DNA of 32,643 nucleotides from Firmicutes bacterium CAG:882 (lineage in GTDB: Bacteria > Bacillota > Clostridia > Lachnospirales > Lachnospiraceae), in NCBI GenBank assembly GCA_000435595.1, contig FR895406.1, positions 9,463 through 42,105 of the forward strand, read 5' to 3'. Position numbers and translations under genes: made by a program. Below, piece after piece: positions 30,628 to 32,643 of the stretch; position 1 is the first letter of the stretch, and each line of letters begins with the position of its first letter. Under the pieces are notes generated by a model, which was given only the letters and a program-made list of their open reading frames with translations, made no database searches and was not told where the DNA came from.

Positions 30628-32643
30628 TTACTCTATAATAGTTAAACCGCCTTCCACGCTTGCATAAACATTGGAAGGAATATATGAATCATAATACGCT
30701 GACAACGCGTAGAATGACATAATTCCCGCATTAACGGCAGCATATCCGTTAGGAATCATTACAGCCACGGCAACATCAGCATTGCTGTATGGAGCCCATG
30801 TGATATAGTTGGCATGTGAACCTCTGTTTTTATTTTCCTCTGCCGTACCTGACTTACCTCCTACCGTTACCGGAAGATATTTATCAAAAAGCTGCGTTCC
30901 TACAGGGCTTCCCATAATAACGTTACGTCCGCCCTCGTATACCGAATCCCATACCGTACTGTCTAACTCGACCTCATTGGCAACGACCGGTGTAAAAAGC
31001 TCTATTACGTCTCCGTTGCTGTCAACCACTTTGCTTATGACGCTTGAATTATATACTGTTCCGCCATTTCCTATCGTCGCTGTATATCTGGCAAGATTGA
31101 GAGCCGTGTATGCGTGATTTCCCTGTCCTATGGTTGACGCAATTACCGATACTGATGATGGATTAGGTGTTGCCTCGGAAATCTGTATTCCCGTCTTAGT
31201 GGCAAGCCCAAGTTCCTCCGCGTAATGCTTCAATACGCTGAGTCCCTTGTCGGCATTGAGGCTTCCATCCGCCTCCGTACTTAATCTGTAGCCGACTTCA
31301 CAGAAGAAATAGTTACATGATACACCGATTGCCTGCTTGACGTTAATCGCCCCATGGTTGCCCGGATAAATCCAGCACTTTAAGTTAGGATTAACCTTAT
31401 CAAAAATACCGGTGTCCGTTATCGTCTCATTCGGAGTTATAACTCCCTCCATAAGTCCCGCAATCGCCGTGGCAATCTTGAAGGTGGAACCGGGTGCAAT
31501 TCTTGTCTGTGTGGCACGATTTACAAGCGGCGTGGATTTATCCGCAAGAAGTGATGCATAGTAGTCGGAATCTATTGTTCCTGAAAAATTATTGATATCA
31601 TAGCTTGGATATGTAACCATTGCTATAATACCTCCGGATTGTGCATCCTCAAGCACCACTGCCCCGGAACAAGGGTCAAGTGCAAGCATCGCCGGTGTTA
31701 TATTGAGAACTCTTATCTGCTCCCTGATATAATCATAAGGTGATGCACCGTTTGCAACAGCCGCATAGTCATCAGCCGTATATGGTACACGTCCCTGTTC
31801 CATGAGAAGCAGACACACCTCGCGCCCCGATATCTGACCGCCCTTGACAAGATATTTCATTATAAGCTTGTCAAAAGCATCGTCATGCTCTAACTCCTCA
31901 AATGCATAGCTTAACATTGCATCAAGAACCTCATCCATCGTAGGATATTCATCCTTAACATCCAAATTATATATATTAACCCAGTCTTTTGCAATAGCAT
32001 TGTACAAATAATCCCTCAGGCTTATCTCACCATTGCCCCATGCAGTTGAAAGTTCATCCGTTGAGCTTATCGCATCGGTATTAAGAATTCCGCCGCTTAC
32101 AAGAATTGTTCGGATATTTTTTACATACTCCTGCATTTCCTCACTGAGTGACGCGTATACGGTTGACTGCTCATAAAGTTCGCCTCTTATGTTTTCAACA
32201 ATCTGCTCTCTCTTAGAAGCAAACGCTGAATAAATGGATGCTGCTGCTCCTGCATCGTGATTCTCATAAAGCATATCAATCGACAACGTATTATTGTCAA
32301 ACAATGCAAAATACACATCCTTTATCGGAATCACAACCATATCGCCCTCATCGGAAGCGACCCGGTCGGAATCGGAATTGACAATTCTCGCAACAAGTAT
32401 TTCGGATAATCTTCTCTCAAGCAGGTCATATATCTTCTGTGTGAGCTTTACATCTATTGTAAGATATATATCCGAGCCTGTGACCGGTTCTTTTTCGTCA
32501 ACAATATCCAAAACTCGACCATAACTGTCAACGAGTACCGTTCTGCTTCCCTTAGTTCCGTTCAAAATCTGCTCATAGCTCTTCTCAACACCGGATTTAC
32601 CTACAACATCGCTGGACTGATATGACGGGTCCTCTTTTTGAAG
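30628..32643 (-). CDS. PBP2-like class B transpeptidase (N-terminus outside window)
   Basis: Class B penicillin-binding protein, the probable transpeptidase partner of RodA. The frame is open to the window edge, so the membrane anchor and part of the dimerisation domain are missing; the TTG at 32565 is internal. Visible motifs: STFK near 31480 (nucleophile), SCN in GVSCNYFFCEVGY, and KSG in VGGKSGTAEEN near 30850. Between the pedestal and the transpeptidase is an unusually long region of some 230 residues with many helices (from about VASDEGDMVVIP to ITPAMLALDP). This kind of insertion occurs in Lachnospiraceae PBP2 proteins as far as I recall. It is the first of the PBP2-minCDE-rodA genes seen here. 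Confidence 0.9.
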   Translation of the reverse strand, partial: LQKEDPSYQSSDVVGKSGVEKSYEQILNGTKGSRTVLVDSYGRVLDIVDEKEPVTGSDIYLTIDVKLTQKIYDLLERRLSEILVARIVNSDSDRVASDEGDMVVIPIKDVYFALFDNNTLSIDMLYENHDAGAAASIYSAFASKREQIVENIRGELYEQSTVYASLSEEMQEYVKNIRTILVSGGILNTDAISSTDELSTAWGNGEISLRDYLYNAIAKDWVNIYNLDVKDEYPTMDEVLDAMLSYAFEELEHDDAFDKLIMKYLVKGGQISGREVCLLLMEQGRVPYTADDYAAVANGASPYDYIREQIRVLNITPAMLALDPCSGAVVLEDAQSGGIIAMVTYPSYDINNFSGTIDSDYYASLLADKSTPLVNRATQTRIAPGSTFKIATAIAGLMEGVITPNETITDTGIFDKVNPNLKCWIYPGNHGAINVKQAIGVSCNYFFCEVGYRLSTEADGSLNADKGLSVLKHYAEELGLATKTGIQISEATPNPSSVSVIASTIGQGNHAYTALNLARYTATIGNGGTVYNSSVISKVVDSNGDVIELFTPVVANEVELDSTVWDSVYEGGRNVIMGSPVGTQLFDKYLPVTVGGKSGTAEENKNRGSHANYITWAPYSNADVAVAVMIPNGYAAVNAGIMSFYALSAYYDSYIPSNVYASVEGGLTIIE

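Noticed and set aside
1..32643. CRISPR array, tRNA or rRNA genes
   Set aside because: No regularly spaced repeats, cloverleaf patterns or rRNA-like segments were seen in the read-through.

Overview
The window looks like a low-to-mid GC Gram-positive chromosome, most likely a Lachnospiraceae (Clostridia). The reasons are the obg-yhbY-nadD-yqeK-rsfS order, a divergent lexA/LysM pair as in Bacillus and Clostridium, a Lachnospiraceae-style PBP2-minCDE-rodA-mgsA cluster, AGGAGG-type ribosome binding sites, and no outer-membrane genes. No tRNA, rRNA or CRISPR array was seen.

Layout, left to right. (1) 1-1558: the 3' part of obgE, then yhbY, closed by a strong terminator. (2) About 1560-4400: a small accessory island that splits the usual yhbY-nadD neighbourhood. 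It holds the frameshifted C-terminal remnant of an AAA ATPase, an intact MNT nucleotidyltransferase/HEPN pair with its own promoter and terminator, and deletion remnants of a second ATPase and its partner gene that run into nadD. (3) 4402-9698: one long plus-strand operon for NAD synthesis (nadD), YqeK, the ribosome silencing factor RsfS, and folate synthesis (folC, folE, folP and a fused folB-folK). (4) 9699-12430: a structured intergenic element, lexA facing a YneA-like LysM gene across six LexA-box-like sites, and ttcA. After these comes a long palindrome-rich leader. (5) 12431-14765: a DEAD-box helicase and a Xer-type tyrosine recombinase. (6) 14805-19452, minus strand: an unknown membrane-anchored protein, a cytidylate-kinase-like protein, and cstA with a small unknown partner. 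(7) 19554-25755, minus strand: HlyD-like protein, yggS, sepF, ylmH, aroB, lspA and an rluA-family gene. (8) 25862-26074: a DUF378 membrane protein. (9) 26131-32643, minus strand: a PBP2-like transpeptidase (partial), minC, minD, minE, rodA, mgsA and a lipoprotein DD-carboxypeptidase.

How the genes fit together. The right half is a cell-envelope and division region: Min placement system, SepF, RodA with its PBP2 partner, a DD-carboxypeptidase and signal peptidase II. The LysM protein opposite lexA probably links DNA damage to a pause in division. The left half joins ribosome and GTPase housekeeping with cofactor synthesis.

The least explained parts are non-coding or degenerate. They are: the decaying island that now sits upstream of nadD; a bipartite 12+12 bp repeat around a variable GCGAA-loop hairpin, present at 9705-9736 and 12212-12259; the leader of the helicase gene, with two interleaved inverted repeats; the 13-bp-phased LexA sites; and a 20-bp perfect palindrome before the cytidylate-kinase-like gene. 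A methylglyoxal synthase homologue that lacks the catalytic aspartate is the most notable protein oddity.
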